Below are positions 7,603-15,888 of a stretch of 54,038 bases of DNA, in pieces. Position numbers and translations under genes: made by a program. This DNA is from Anoxybacillus sp050480245 (GTDB taxonomy: Bacteria > Bacillota > Bacilli > Bacillales > Anoxybacillaceae). Under the pieces are notes generated by a model. That model worked only from the letters and a program-made list of their open reading frames with translations, was not told where the DNA came from and did no database searches. Location: NCBI GenBank assembly GCA_050480245.1, contig JBCNEQ010000048.1. One strand, written 5' to 3'. Within the stretch, counting starts at the first letter, position 1, and every line of letters starts with the position of its first letter.

Positions 7603-8400
7603 ATGCGCCGATACGCTTATGCCATCCCCTATTGGTTATGGATCGGTTTGTTCGTCATTGCGCCGATTATTCTTATTGTGTACTATTCGTTCTTCGATAT
7701 CGAAGGACATTTCTCGCTCGTCAATTATCAAACTTTTTTTACGCCAGTTTATTTACGAATGACATTAAATTCGTTTTGGTATGCATTTTTAATTACAGCA
7801 TGCTCACTTCTTATTGCTTATCCGACTGCCTATTTGTTAACGAAAACGAAGCATAAGCAGCTATGGTTATTGCTTATTATTTTACCGACATGGGTCAATT
7901 TATTGTTGAAGGCATACGCCTTTCTCGGTTTGTTTGGCACGTATGGGGCGGTCAATGCACTATTTGAAGCGATTGGCATCGGGACAAAACAATTATTGTT
8001 TACAGATTTCAGTTTTGTTTTCGTATCTGTTTATATTTTTATTCCGTTTATGATTTTGCCGATTTTTAACTCGCTTGAAAAATTGAACCCTTCTTTGATC
8101 GATGCAGCGCGCGACTTAGGGGCAAGCGAATGGACGACATTTCGTCGCGTCATTTTTCCGCTCACGCTCGATGGCGTCAAAGCAGGGTGCCAGGCGGTAT
8201 TTATTCCGTCGCTTTCGCTCTTTATGTTGACGCGATTAATCGCTGGAAACCGCGTCATTACGCTCGGCACCGCTGTCGAGCAGCATTTTCTCGTGACGCA
8301 AAACTGGGGAATGGGTGCGACAATCGCTGTCTTTTTAATGATTGCCATGGCCGGCACCATGGCTTTAACAGGAAATAAAAAATGGGGGGTGAGACAATGA
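7603..8400 (+). CDS. potB: Spermidine/putrescine ABC transporter permease PotB
   Basis: 265 residues with about six transmembrane segments, starting at ATG 7603 behind GGGGGG; an upstream in-frame start at 7588 would lie inside potA. The cytoplasmic EAA-type loop DAARDLGASEWTTFRRVIFP couples it to PotA. Its stop overlaps the potC start (ATGA), a sign of coupled translation. Sequence and operon position agree with PotB, one half of the membrane channel for polyamines. Confidence 0.93.
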   Translation: MRRYAYAIPYWLWIGLFVIAPIILIVYYSFFDIEGHFSLVNYQTFFTPVYLRMTLNSFWYAFLITACSLLIAYPTAYLLTKTKHKQLWLLLIILPTWVNLLLKAYAFLGLFGTYGAVNALFEAIGIGTKQLLFTDFSFVFVSVYIFIPFMILPIFNSLEKLNPSLIDAARDLGASEWTTFRRVIFPLTLDGVKAGCQAVFIPSLSLFMLTRLIAGNRVITLGTAVEQHFLVTQNWGMGATIAVFLMIAMAGTMALTGNKKWGVRQ

Positions 8401-9176
8401 AAATTTCTCGCCTCTATTTAGCGTTTGTGTTTTTCGTGTTATACATGCCCATTTTTTATTTAATTTACTACTCGTTCAACAGCGGCGGAACGATGCATCA
8501 TTTCGAATCGTTTACGCTTGACTGGTATAAGGAAGTGTTTGCTGATACACGCTTGCTTATTATCGTTTTGCATACGATTATTATCGCCTTATTATCGTCA
8601 TCGCTTGCGACAATCATTGGCGTTTTAGGAGCGATCGCCATTTATTATGCGAAGCATCGTTGGAAGCAAACGTTGCTTACGTTAAATAACATCTTAATTG
8701 TCAGCCCTGACGTTATTATTGGGGCATCGTTTCTAATCTTGTTTACGATTGCGGGCATTCAACTCGGATTTACGTCCGTTCTTTTGTCGCACATTGCTTT
8801 CAGCATCCCGATTGTCGTGTTAATGGTATTACCGAAGCTACAAGAAATGAGCCCAACATTAATTGACGCAGCACGCGATTTAGGGGCAAACGAATGGAAC
8901 GTCTTAACGAAAGTCGTCCTCCCATACATTACACCAGGCATTTTTGCCGGCTTTTTCATGGCGCTCACGTACTCGCTTGATGACTTTGCGGTCACGTTTT
9001 TCGTAACAGGAAATGGTTTCTCAACATTATCTGTCGAAATTTATTCACGTGCACGCCAAGGGATTTCTTTATCCGTTAACGCTTTATCTACCCTTCTTTT
9101 CTTATTTACGCTTTTCCTCGTCGTTGTGTATTACATAATGACACAACGTGCTAGCGTAAAGGGGGGAAAAAAATGA
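8397..9176 (+). CDS. potC: Spermidine/putrescine ABC transporter permease PotC
   Basis: 259 residues, about six membrane helices, with the EAA loop DAARDLGANEWNVLTKVVLP that mates with PotA. The start at 8397 overlaps the potB stop by four bases; the ribosome site GGGGTGAG lies in the potB end. It forms the second half of the polyamine channel. The EAA loops of PotB and PotC are very similar, as expected of paralogous subunits. Confidence 0.93.
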   Translation: MKISRLYLAFVFFVLYMPIFYLIYYSFNSGGTMHHFESFTLDWYKEVFADTRLLIIVLHTIIIALLSSSLATIIGVLGAIAIYYAKHRWKQTLLTLNNILIVSPDVIIGASFLILFTIAGIQLGFTSVLLSHIAFSIPIVVLMVLPKLQEMSPTLIDAARDLGANEWNVLTKVVLPYITPGIFAGFFMALTYSLDDFAVTFFVTGNGFSTLSVEIYSRARQGISLSVNALSTLLFLFTLFLVVVYYIMTQRASVKGGKK

Positions 9177-10246
9177 AAAAAGTACTGTCGCTTTTTTTGC
9201 TTGTTTGGCTCATTGCTTTTAGTTTGCTTTATGTGACAAAAACGATCGAATCATCCGAAGGGTATGGAGGAAACAACACGTTAACGATTTATAACTGGGG
9301 CGATTATATTGATCCTGCGCTTATTAAAAAATTTGAAAAAGAAACAGGTCTCAAAGTCATTTATCAAACGTTTGATTCAAATGAAGCGATGATGACGAAA
9401 ATTTCCCAAGGCGGTGCGACATTTGATGTCGCTGTGCCGTCAGAATACGCCATCAGCAAAATGAAAGAGGAAGGGTTATTGTTGCCGATCGATCATTCGA
9501 AAATCCCAAACTTACGCTATATTGATGAGCGTTTTTTGAACTTGTCATTCGATCCGGGCAATGAATATTCCATTCCTTACTTTTGGGGAACAGTCGGCAT
9601 CGTCTATAACCGCGCACTACTTGGTGGAAAAGAAATTACAAGTTGGAACGATTTATGGGATCCATCGTTTAAAAATCAAATTTTGCTTGTCGATGGCGCA
9701 CGCGAAATTATGGGCATGGCGCTAAATAGTTTGCATTATTCCCTGAATGATACGAACAAGGCTCATTTACAACAAGCAAAACAAAAACTCGATAAGCTAA
9801 CGCCAAACGTAAAAGCGATCGTTGGTGACGAAATTAAAATGCTTCTTGCAAATGAAGAAGCAGCGATCGGTATCGTTTGGTCAGGGGATGCGGCAGAAAT
9901 CATGTGGGAAAACGAACGGCTTGATTATGTCATCCCAAAAGAAGGAACAAATCTATGGTTTGATAATATGGTCATTCCAAAGACAGCGAAAAACATTGAA
10001 GGAGCACATCAATTTATCAATTTTATGCTTGATCCGAAAAACGCTGCCCAAAATGCCGAATACGTCGGCTACTCGACACCAAATAAAAAAGCGCTTGAAT
10101 ACTTGCCGAAAGAGATTGTTGAAGACGAACGTTTTTATCCAAGTGAACAGCTTGCTGATAAGCTTGAAGTATATGAAAACCTCGGTAAAAGCATGCTTGC
10201 GTATTACAATGAATTGTTTTTACAGTTTAAAATGCATCGCAAATAA
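9173..10246 (+). CDS. potD: Spermidine/putrescine-binding protein PotD, apparently without lipobox
   Basis: 357 residues, extracytoplasmic solute-binding protein of the PotD/PotF family: LTIYNWGDYIDP after the signal region, the PSEYAISKM strand, and a conserved SGDAAEIMWEN ligand region. The ATG overlaps the potC stop (ATGA), with GGGGGG as ribosome site. The N terminus has one hydrophobic helix (about 4-22) but no Cys, so the usual lipoprotein anchor of Gram-positive PotD is absent. The helix may stay uncleaved as a membrane anchor. Last gene of the operon, followed by stacked hairpins. Confidence 0.93.
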   Translation: MKKVLSLFLLVWLIAFSLLYVTKTIESSEGYGGNNTLTIYNWGDYIDPALIKKFEKETGLKVIYQTFDSNEAMMTKISQGGATFDVAVPSEYAISKMKEEGLLLPIDHSKIPNLRYIDERFLNLSFDPGNEYSIPYFWGTVGIVYNRALLGGKEITSWNDLWDPSFKNQILLVDGAREIMGMALNSLHYSLNDTNKAHLQQAKQKLDKLTPNVKAIVGDEIKMLLANEEAAIGIVWSGDAAEIMWENERLDYVIPKEGTNLWFDNMVIPKTAKNIEGAHQFINFMLDPKNAAQNAEYVGYSTPNKKALEYLPKEIVEDERFYPSEQLADKLEVYENLGKSMLAYYNELFLQFKMHRK

Positions 10247-10269
10247 GGGATGGCGAAAAAGCCATCCCT
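10246..10269 (+). terminator. First hairpin after potD
   Basis: AGGGATGGC, a 6-nt loop and GCCATCCCT form a perfect 9-bp stem overlapping the last base of the potD stop. No T run follows, so it may stabilise the mRNA rather than terminate. Confidence 0.5.
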
Positions 10270-10270
10270 T

Positions 10271-10297
10271 CAGCTTGTCGACTTTGTCGACAAGCTG
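10271..10297. repeat. Second hairpin after potD
   Basis: A perfect 12-bp inverted repeat, CAGCTTGTCGAC and its complement around TTT, extendable by two A/T pairs. It lies between the first hairpin and the terminator. Confidence 0.6.
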
Positions 10298-10323
10298 AAG
10301 CGGCTGAATTCAGCCGCTTTTTT
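10298..10323 (+). terminator. Terminator of potABCD, copy A of a duplicated terminator
   Basis: AAGCGGCTGAATTCAGCCGC followed by six T: a strong intrinsic terminator. The same hairpin recurs at 15122-15149, where it faces rlmH. Confidence 0.85.
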
Positions 10324-10329
10324 ACTTAT
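10298..10329. repeat. Direct repeat A flanking the cstA-lytTR-lytS module
   Basis: This 32-bp segment matches 15122-15155 at every position except for two extra T in the T run of the second copy. It comprises the terminator hairpin plus ACTTAT. In copy B the ACTTAT is the reverse complement of the end of rlmH, so copy A carries a displaced rlmH tail. Confidence 0.85.
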
Positions 10330-10417
10330 AACTGCAAAACCCTTTAGTTATGATGATCATACAAACATTCGTAACTATTTTTTGATTCTGCTAGTTGAAA
10401 ATACAGTTCACTATCAT

Positions 10418-12235
10418 TTAACTCGCCACACGTGTTGATAAAACATCGTCCACTCGCAGGCTTGGGTCGTTCCAAATTTTAATCCATTTTCTAAACGCTG
10501 TAATGAAAATGATAAACCCTAGACATAACATGATGATAGATAACACACCGTTCACAACATTATATCCAGCTGCTTGTGGATTGAAATAAACATTCGTAAT
10601 CATCCAATATCCTGCCACATTTACTGTGACAAAAAGATAGGCGAGCGGAACTAAGCATGTAAGCATATAACGACGTTTAGTAGCTACTTTCAAAATAACA
10701 GTCGCCCCAACAATTAGTCCAATGGAAGCCATTAATTGATTTGAGACGCCAAATAAAGCCCAAACTGAACCAATATCCCCTGAAAATAATAAGTAACCCC
10801 AAGCAAGGCATGCTAAGGCACTTGCAAAAATGTTACCCGGCAACCAATCTACCCTTTTCAACGGTTTATAAAATTCACCGAAAAAGTCTTGAATTAAATA
10901 GCGGGCAACACGAGTCCCAGCATCAATTGCTGTTAAAATAAAGACAGCTTCGAACATAACCACAAACTGGAAAAAGTATGAAGCTAAATCACTAAACCAA
11001 GAAATGCTGGTGAAAATATAAGTCATTCCAACAGCTAAAGAGACTGCTCCACCTGTTCTTCCTTCTAGATCTAAACCGATTTGCTCACTAAGTTCTTCTA
11101 AATGTACAGTTGACATTCCTAACTTTTGATACACTTGAGGCGATGAGTTAATTGCAAAATAGTCACCAGGCTGTAGCGAAACTGCCGCAATTAAAGCCAT
11201 GATTGCAACTAAACATTCAACAAGCATGCCTCCGAACCCAACAATTTTAATATCTTGCCAACGATCAAGCATTTTAGGCGTAGTCCCTGAACCGACAAAT
11301 GCATGGAAGCCTGAAATCGCACCGCAAGCAATTGTAATAGAAATAAATGGCCAAACAGGACCTGCAATAATTGGACCTCCACCATCTATAAATTGAGTCA
11401 ATGCCGGCATTTGAACCGTTGGGTTAATAATGAAAACTCCAATAATTAATGCAATGAATACACCGATTTTCATAAAGCTACTTAAATAGTCACGCGGTGC
11501 TAGTAACAACCAAACTGGTAAGGATGCTGCAAAAAAAGCATATATAGGTAATATAATTGCCAACGTTTTTGAATCAAATGTTAACCATTGCCCTAATGCT
11601 GTTTCCTGTATAGAAGGGCCTAGAAAAACACAGATCATTAAAAGAATAAAGCCAACAGTACTAGCAAGTTTTAAATTTCCTGTCTTTTTATAAAATAGAC
11701 CGACTCCCATAGCAATTGGAATCGTAATACCCACCGCAAAAGTTCCCCATGGATTACGTTCTAGGGCATGAAGCACCACCATGGATAATCCTGCCATAGT
11801 AATCGTAATAATAAATAACATAGCTAAACCCGTACAAAACCCAGCAACCGGTCCTAACTCTTCTTTTGCCACTTCTGAAAGTGACTTTCCTTTTTTACGC
11901 ATAGATGCAAAAAGGACTACCGCATCATGCACAGCTCCTCCGATAACTGCTCCAATTAAAAGCCAGATTAAACTTGGAAGATACCCAAACTGTGCCGCTA
12001 AAATAGGACCTACTAGCGGTCCAGCAGCTGCAATGGCTGCAAAGTGATGACCAAACGTTACCCATTTATTCGTTGGAACATAATCCTTTCCATCATTTAA
12101 TTCATGCGCTGGTGTTTCCCTCTTCTCATCCAATTGTTTCAGTTTCATGACTTTGACCGCCATGAATGTCCCATACAAACGGTATGCGATCATTAGGAAG
12201 CACATCGTTCCAATCACAATTGTAACCGCATTCAT
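10418..12235 (-). CDS. cstA: CstA-family carbon-starvation/pyruvate transporter
   Basis: 605 residues, close to the Gram-positive CstA length and shorter than E. coli CstA/BtsT (about 700). It is almost entirely transmembrane (about 16 helices), with the family motif FGHHFAAIAAAGPLVGPILA near residue 62 and FHAFVGSGTTPKML in the middle. CstA and BtsT import pyruvate, and peptide uptake has also been suggested. The LytTR regulator and LytS kinase genes lie just upstream in the same direction, with a 146-bp gap holding a cre-like site. This resembles the E. coli BtsSR-BtsT arrangement, so pyruvate-induced uptake under carbon limitation is the likely role. Confidence 0.93.
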   Translation of the reverse strand: MNAVTIVIGTMCFLMIAYRLYGTFMAVKVMKLKQLDEKRETPAHELNDGKDYVPTNKWVTFGHHFAAIAAAGPLVGPILAAQFGYLPSLIWLLIGAVIGGAVHDAVVLFASMRKKGKSLSEVAKEELGPVAGFCTGLAMLFIITITMAGLSMVVLHALERNPWGTFAVGITIPIAMGVGLFYKKTGNLKLASTVGFILLMICVFLGPSIQETALGQWLTFDSKTLAIILPIYAFFAASLPVWLLLAPRDYLSSFMKIGVFIALIIGVFIINPTVQMPALTQFIDGGGPIIAGPVWPFISITIACGAISGFHAFVGSGTTPKMLDRWQDIKIVGFGGMLVECLVAIMALIAAVSLQPGDYFAINSSPQVYQKLGMSTVHLEELSEQIGLDLEGRTGGAVSLAVGMTYIFTSISWFSDLASYFFQFVVMFEAVFILTAIDAGTRVARYLIQDFFGEFYKPLKRVDWLPGNIFASALACLAWGYLLFSGDIGSVWALFGVSNQLMASIGLIVGATVILKVATKRRYMLTCLVPLAYLFVTVNVAGYWMITNVYFNPQAAGYNVVNGVLSIIMLCLGFIIFITAFRKWIKIWNDPSLRVDDVLSTRVAS

Positions 12236-12288
12236 TTCATCCCATCCCCTTTCATAATATTCATTTTAAATGTATTTATATATTAGCA

Positions 12289-12304
12289 TAGATAGCGTTT
12301 TCAT
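12289..12304 (-). promoter_or_regulatory. cre-like CcpA site upstream of cstA
   Basis: ATGAAAACGCTATCTA matches the catabolite-responsive element consensus WTGNNARCGNWWWCAW in all but one defined position. It lies about 55 bp before the cstA start, where a repressor would act. Carbon catabolite repression fits a carbon-starvation transporter. Confidence 0.65.
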
Positions 12305-12381
12305 TCTTGTTTTCAATTTAAGATGTCGTAATTAGAGGATGGGTAACAAAATAAAGCTGTTTAAATTCAAATAATCCACTT

Positions 12382-13125
12382 TTAAATCCCAATGAATTCT
12401 TTTAAATCTTTCACATACGTACGACTGACTGGAATTTTTTCTCCATCTTCCATGATCAAGTTGTATGTAGAGTGAAACCAAGGTTCAATTTCTACAATTC
12501 TATCCAAGTTGACTAAATATGCTCTATGAACTCTTACGATCGAAGTGTTTTTCAGCTTTCGCTCAAATCCAATTAATGGCTCATTTACTTCATACGAACC
12601 TTTCTTTGTCACAATAATAGTGCTACCTAATTGCGTACGAATATACAAAATGTCTGTAATTGTAACCATAACAATTTTTTCGTTCACATTTAAGGCTACT
12701 TTGTTTAATTTTACTAATGAACTTGCTCGTTGAGTAGCTCCTTTTGTTTCACTCGCTACATGCCTACGTTGATTTAGTATTTTTTTTATGGTGTGATGTA
12801 CACGTTGCTCCTCAAAAGGTTTTAAAATATAATCTATGGCATTTAATTCAAAAGCTTCGAGTGCATATTCATCATACGCAGTCGCAAAAACAATTTGTGG
12901 GGGATCATCCATCTCGTTAATTTTTTTCGCCAAAACGAGTCCACTATCATCAGCTAACTGTATATCAATAAACATAACGTCAACTTTGATCGATTCGATT
13001 TGTGTCAACGCTTCATAAATACAATCCGCTTCTCCAACAATTTCGACTTCTTTTGTTCTTTTCAACAAATAAGCCATCTCGTCTCTTGCTAAAGGCTCAT
13101 CATCAACAATAAAAACTTTTAACAT
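12382..13125 (-). CDS. LytTR-family response regulator
   Basis: 247 residues: a receiver domain (about 1-120) with VFIVDDEPLARDEM and phospho-acceptor Asp54, then a LytTR DNA-binding domain (about 140-245) with IVRVHRAYLVN. It is the partner of the LytS-type kinase 17 bp upstream. Homologues are LytR/BtsR/YpdB, which switch on transporters of pyruvate or similar acids; the downstream cstA is the obvious target. Named by family only, because LytR also denotes an unrelated wall enzyme. Confidence 0.92.
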   Translation of the reverse strand: MLKVFIVDDEPLARDEMAYLLKRTKEVEIVGEADCIYEALTQIESIKVDVMFIDIQLADDSGLVLAKKINEMDDPPQIVFATAYDEYALEAFELNAIDYILKPFEEQRVHHTIKKILNQRRHVASETKGATQRASSLVKLNKVALNVNEKIVMVTITDILYIRTQLGSTIIVTKKGSYEVNEPLIGFERKLKNTSIVRVHRAYLVNLDRIVEIEPWFHSTYNLIMEDGEKIPVSRTYVKDLKEFIGI

Positions 13126-13142
13126 TCCAATCTCCCTCTCTT

Positions 13143-14888
13143 TTATGACCGTGTGAGTGGAATAATAATGAACACCTTTGTACCAACACCCAATTTACTT
13201 TTTATTTTGAAGACTCCTTCTCCTCCATAAATCTCTTCAATCCTTGTTTTTATGTTCCACAACGCTGTTCCAGTCCCCTCTACTGAAGCAACTGTTTTAT
13301 GACCGAGCTTTTTAATTAATTCTTCTGGAATTCCTTTACCATTATCTTCTGTCACGATGATAACTTTATCGCCTTCTAAAAACGCTTTCACTTTCACAAT
13401 ACATTTCCCTTTAAATCCTTTTGAGAAAGCATGTTTCATTGCATTTTCAACTAATGGTTGTAATGTGAAAGGGGGGATCAAGACGTTATAAAGCTCTGCA
13501 TCAATTTCTATATGAATAGTATATTTGCCAGGAAATCTCGCTTGTTCAATTGCTAAATACGCCTCTACGTGTTCAAGCTCTTTCTCTAAAGGAATCAAGT
13601 GTTGCCGTGCTCCTTGTAAATTACTTCGAAAAAAAGTACTTAAATGTAATAAAAGTTTACGAGCTTGATCTGCATCCGTTCGGATCAAAGCTGACACAGT
13701 ATTAATTGCGTTAAATAAAAAGTGTGGATGAACTTGTGCCTGTAGAGCTTTAATCTCGGCATCTTTTAATAGTTTACGTTGAAATTCAGCTTCTGCTAGC
13801 TCCAACTGAGTTGAAAATAACTTACTTAGCCCTTCTGCTAGCTCTTGTTGTACTAAGTCCAAACGATTTGGATCTGTATAATAAAGCTTGAGTGTCCCGA
13901 CCGTCTTATCATGTGAATTGAGCGGCAATACAATGGCTCCTTTTAATGGACAATCTTTTTGAGAACATTGGATATCTTCCGAAGAGGTTGCTTTTAAAAT
14001 TTCCCGTTGTTCAAGCACACGTTTAGTCAATGTCGTCGATAGGGGTGACTGCGGTATGTGATGGTCCTCTCCCACTCCAACGTGCGCCAACACTTGATTA
14101 CAATCTGTAATGGAAATCGCATCAGCTTCGGTGTGACGCAACATTAACTCCGCCACTTTCTTACTTGATTCAACAGTTAATCCTTTTCTAAAATACGGTA
14201 AAGTTTGGTCAGCTATATATAGAGCTTTATGCGTCTGAAGAGTTCGTGTTTTTTCCTCTTCCAATAAAATCCCTTGAATAAGTAGTACAAATAAAAACAT
14301 GCCTAAACCGTTAATTAAAATCATTGATGGGGCAATGACTTTCACCAAATGAAGAGCAGAGTCAAAAGGCTTAGCCACTATTAAAATAATACCCATCTGA
14401 GTCACTTCGATTAGAACTCCAATGATTACCGCTTTCCATTTCGAAGACTCTTGACGAATATTAAATTTCGTTCCAATAAATCCTGTTACAAATCCAGCTA
14501 ATATTGTTGAAATAGCACACGCAACAGCTGTATATCCTCCTAAAGTTAGCCGATGTAAGCCAACTACGATTCCCGTTCCAATCCCAACAATTGGACCACC
14601 CAATAGTCCTCCAATAGCAACTCCCATAATTCTTGTGTTAGCTATTGCACTTCCTTCTTCTAAACGAAGCTGCCATCCGTGAGAAGTAATCGTTCCTCCC
14701 GAGATAGCAACACCAGTATAGTTACTTACTATACCGAATAATACAAATATCCCTATTAAAATGAGCTTATCTTTTAACTCGTGTTTATGGTCTACCATTT
14801 GACGAAAGAATTTCATTCTTGATAATAAAAACGCGAGCATAACTAATATACCAACTCGTTCAACCATTAGAGGTATCAATTCGGTCAT
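13143..14888 (-). CDS. LytS/BtsS-type sensor histidine kinase
   Basis: 581 residues. A 5TMR-LYT membrane sensor (about 5-205), a GAF domain (about 225-360), a His_kinase domain with HPHFLFNAIN (phospho-His within 387-389) and a HATPase domain with ENAMKHAF and EDNGKGIP. In E. coli BtsS this membrane family senses extracellular pyruvate, and B. subtilis LytS controls a pyruvate channel; the ligand here is inferred from those. A Cys-containing stretch in the GAF domain (QCSQKDCPLKG) is seen in this family too. It is the first gene of the lytS-lytTR-cstA run. Confidence 0.93.
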   Translation of the reverse strand: MTELIPLMVERVGILVMLAFLLSRMKFFRQMVDHKHELKDKLILIGIFVLFGIVSNYTGVAISGGTITSHGWQLRLEEGSAIANTRIMGVAIGGLLGGPIVGIGTGIVVGLHRLTLGGYTAVACAISTILAGFVTGFIGTKFNIRQESSKWKAVIIGVLIEVTQMGIILIVAKPFDSALHLVKVIAPSMILINGLGMFLFVLLIQGILLEEEKTRTLQTHKALYIADQTLPYFRKGLTVESSKKVAELMLRHTEADAISITDCNQVLAHVGVGEDHHIPQSPLSTTLTKRVLEQREILKATSSEDIQCSQKDCPLKGAIVLPLNSHDKTVGTLKLYYTDPNRLDLVQQELAEGLSKLFSTQLELAEAEFQRKLLKDAEIKALQAQVHPHFLFNAINTVSALIRTDADQARKLLLHLSTFFRSNLQGARQHLIPLEKELEHVEAYLAIEQARFPGKYTIHIEIDAELYNVLIPPFTLQPLVENAMKHAFSKGFKGKCIVKVKAFLEGDKVIIVTEDNGKGIPEELIKKLGHKTVASVEGTGTALWNIKTRIEEIYGGEGVFKIKSKLGVGTKVFIIIPLTRS

Positions 14889-15121
14889 GATTTATCGCTC
14901 CCAATCATATACTGATGAGCAAAATTAAGCTATTATGATTAAATACGAGTGAACACTTTATTTAAAAAACAAATGAAAGTATTTTTACTTCACACAAAAA
15001 CGTTCATATTAGATTTTTATAAAATCTTGAGAGTTCAAAAAACTACCAACATGAATCTTTAGATCCCTGTTAAAAAGGCTACCATGTGCACCTCTACATG
15101 TAAAGTTTCTATAAGGGGAAA
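14889..15121. other. Intergenic leader of lytS and edge of the inserted module
   Basis: 233 bp with no ORF. It must hold the lytS promoter, but I see no convincing -35/-10 pair. The stretch from about 15000 to 15120 is a low-coding sequence that could be leftover of a mobile element; I cannot name one. Confidence 0.4.
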
Positions 15122-15155
15122 AAGCGGCTGAATTCAGCCGCTTTTTTTTACTTAT
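15122..15155. repeat. Direct repeat B, terminator plus rlmH tail
   Basis: Second copy of the repeat at 10298-10329. It holds the hairpin AAGCGGCTGAATTCAGCCGC, eight T and the last codons of rlmH. Confidence 0.85.
15123..15149 (-). terminator. Terminator after rlmH
   Basis: The hairpin of repeat B directly follows the rlmH stop. On the minus strand the stem is followed by a short T run (the AAAAA at 15119-15123). On the plus strand it is followed by eight T, so it can act in both directions, as expected of a former potD/rlmH convergent terminator. Confidence 0.75.
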
Positions 15156-15627
15156 GATACGGTTCTCCGCGATTGATACGGAATGCGCGGTAAATTTGCT
15201 CGGTTAAAATAAGACGCATGAGTTGATGTGGAAAGGTCATTTTTGAAAACGAAAGGGATTCGTTTGCCCGTTTCATGACGTCATCGCTTAAGCCGAGCGA
15301 CCCACCGATGACAAAAGCAATTTTGCTTTTTCCATATGTCGCTAACCGATCAAGCGTTTGAGCGAACTGCTCAGAAGACATCATTTTTCCTTCAATCGCT
15401 AAGGCGATCACATGCATGTCATCCGTAACTTTTGCTAAAATACGCTCGCCTTCTTTCTTTTTGACGAGCTCCATTTGTTGTTCGCTTAACTGTTCTGGCG
15501 CTTTTTCATCCGCTACTTCAACGATGTCCATTTTCGCATATGTTGATAAGCGCTTCATATACTCTTCGATGCCTTGTTTTAAATATTTCTCTTTTAACTT
15601 ACCCACGGCAATAATGTATATATTCAC
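15148..15627 (-). CDS. rlmH: 23S rRNA (pseudouridine-1915 N3)-methyltransferase RlmH
   Basis: 159 residues from a GTG at 15627, the exact family length; the longer open frame (to 15711) would add residues absent from the family. RlmH methylates pseudouridine 1915 in helix 69 of the large ribosomal subunit using S-adenosylmethionine. Visible SPOUT-fold motifs are NIYIIAVGKLKEKY at the start, FVIGGSLGLSDD in the SAM knot and the C-terminal YRAFRINRGEPYHK. It follows yyzF-like and htrA genes, as in other Bacillaceae. Confidence 0.95.
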   Translation of the reverse strand: MNIYIIAVGKLKEKYLKQGIEEYMKRLSTYAKMDIVEVADEKAPEQLSEQQMELVKKKEGERILAKVTDDMHVIALAIEGKMMSSEQFAQTLDRLATYGKSKIAFVIGGSLGLSDDVMKRANESLSFSKMTFPHQLMRLILTEQIYRAFRINRGEPYHK

Positions 15628-15854
15628 AAGTGATCCCCACTTTACAAACATAATATCCACAAGTTTTATCCACATATCCACAACACGAATCCACATATTG
15701 TGTAGAAACATTAGTTCCCTACTATATATACAGCGCGTTGTTCACAAAAATCGCATATTTCTTCTTTTTTATCCACAGAAATTGTTGATATTTCAGGTGC
15801 TTGTTGTTTTTCATCCACATACATATCAATAGCGAGTTCAACATGTTGTTCACA
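15620..15854 (+). promoter_or_regulatory. DnaA-box cluster over yyzF and the rlmH start
   Basis: Two perfect DnaA boxes (TTATCCACA at 15666-15674 and 15769-15777) with single-mismatch boxes at 15620-15628, 15653-15661, 15674-15682, near 15739, near 15810 and near 15846, all in the same orientation. The density resembles the secondary DnaA-binding clusters of Bacillus chromosomes. From memory, the B. subtilis yydA (rlmH) region is one such locus; I cannot verify that here. Confidence 0.55.
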
Positions 15855-15866
15855 ACATTTCCACAC
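15711..15866 (-). CDS. CxxH/CxxC small zinc-finger-like protein (YyzF family)
   Basis: A 51-codon gene from GTG 15866, nine bases after AAGGAG, ending at TAA 15711-15713. The product begins VWKCCEQHVELAIDMYVDE and ends CDFCEQRAVYIVGN: a CCEQH motif near the N terminus and a CDFC pair near the C terminus, with spacing that fits the CxxH/CxxC (YyzF) family found next to rlmH in Bacillaceae. Function unknown; four Cys/His ligands suggest a zinc site. It is too short for many gene finders. DnaA boxes overlap its coding sequence. Confidence 0.85.
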   Translation of the reverse strand: MWKCCEQHVELAIDMYVDEKQQAPEISTISVDKKEEICDFCEQRAVYIVGN

Positions 15867-15888
15867 AATGCATCACTCCTTGTTCATG

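Noticed and set aside
15416..15832. 138-codon plus-strand ORF opposite rlmH and yyzF
   Set aside because: Antisense shadow; both minus-strand genes there are supported by conserved motifs.
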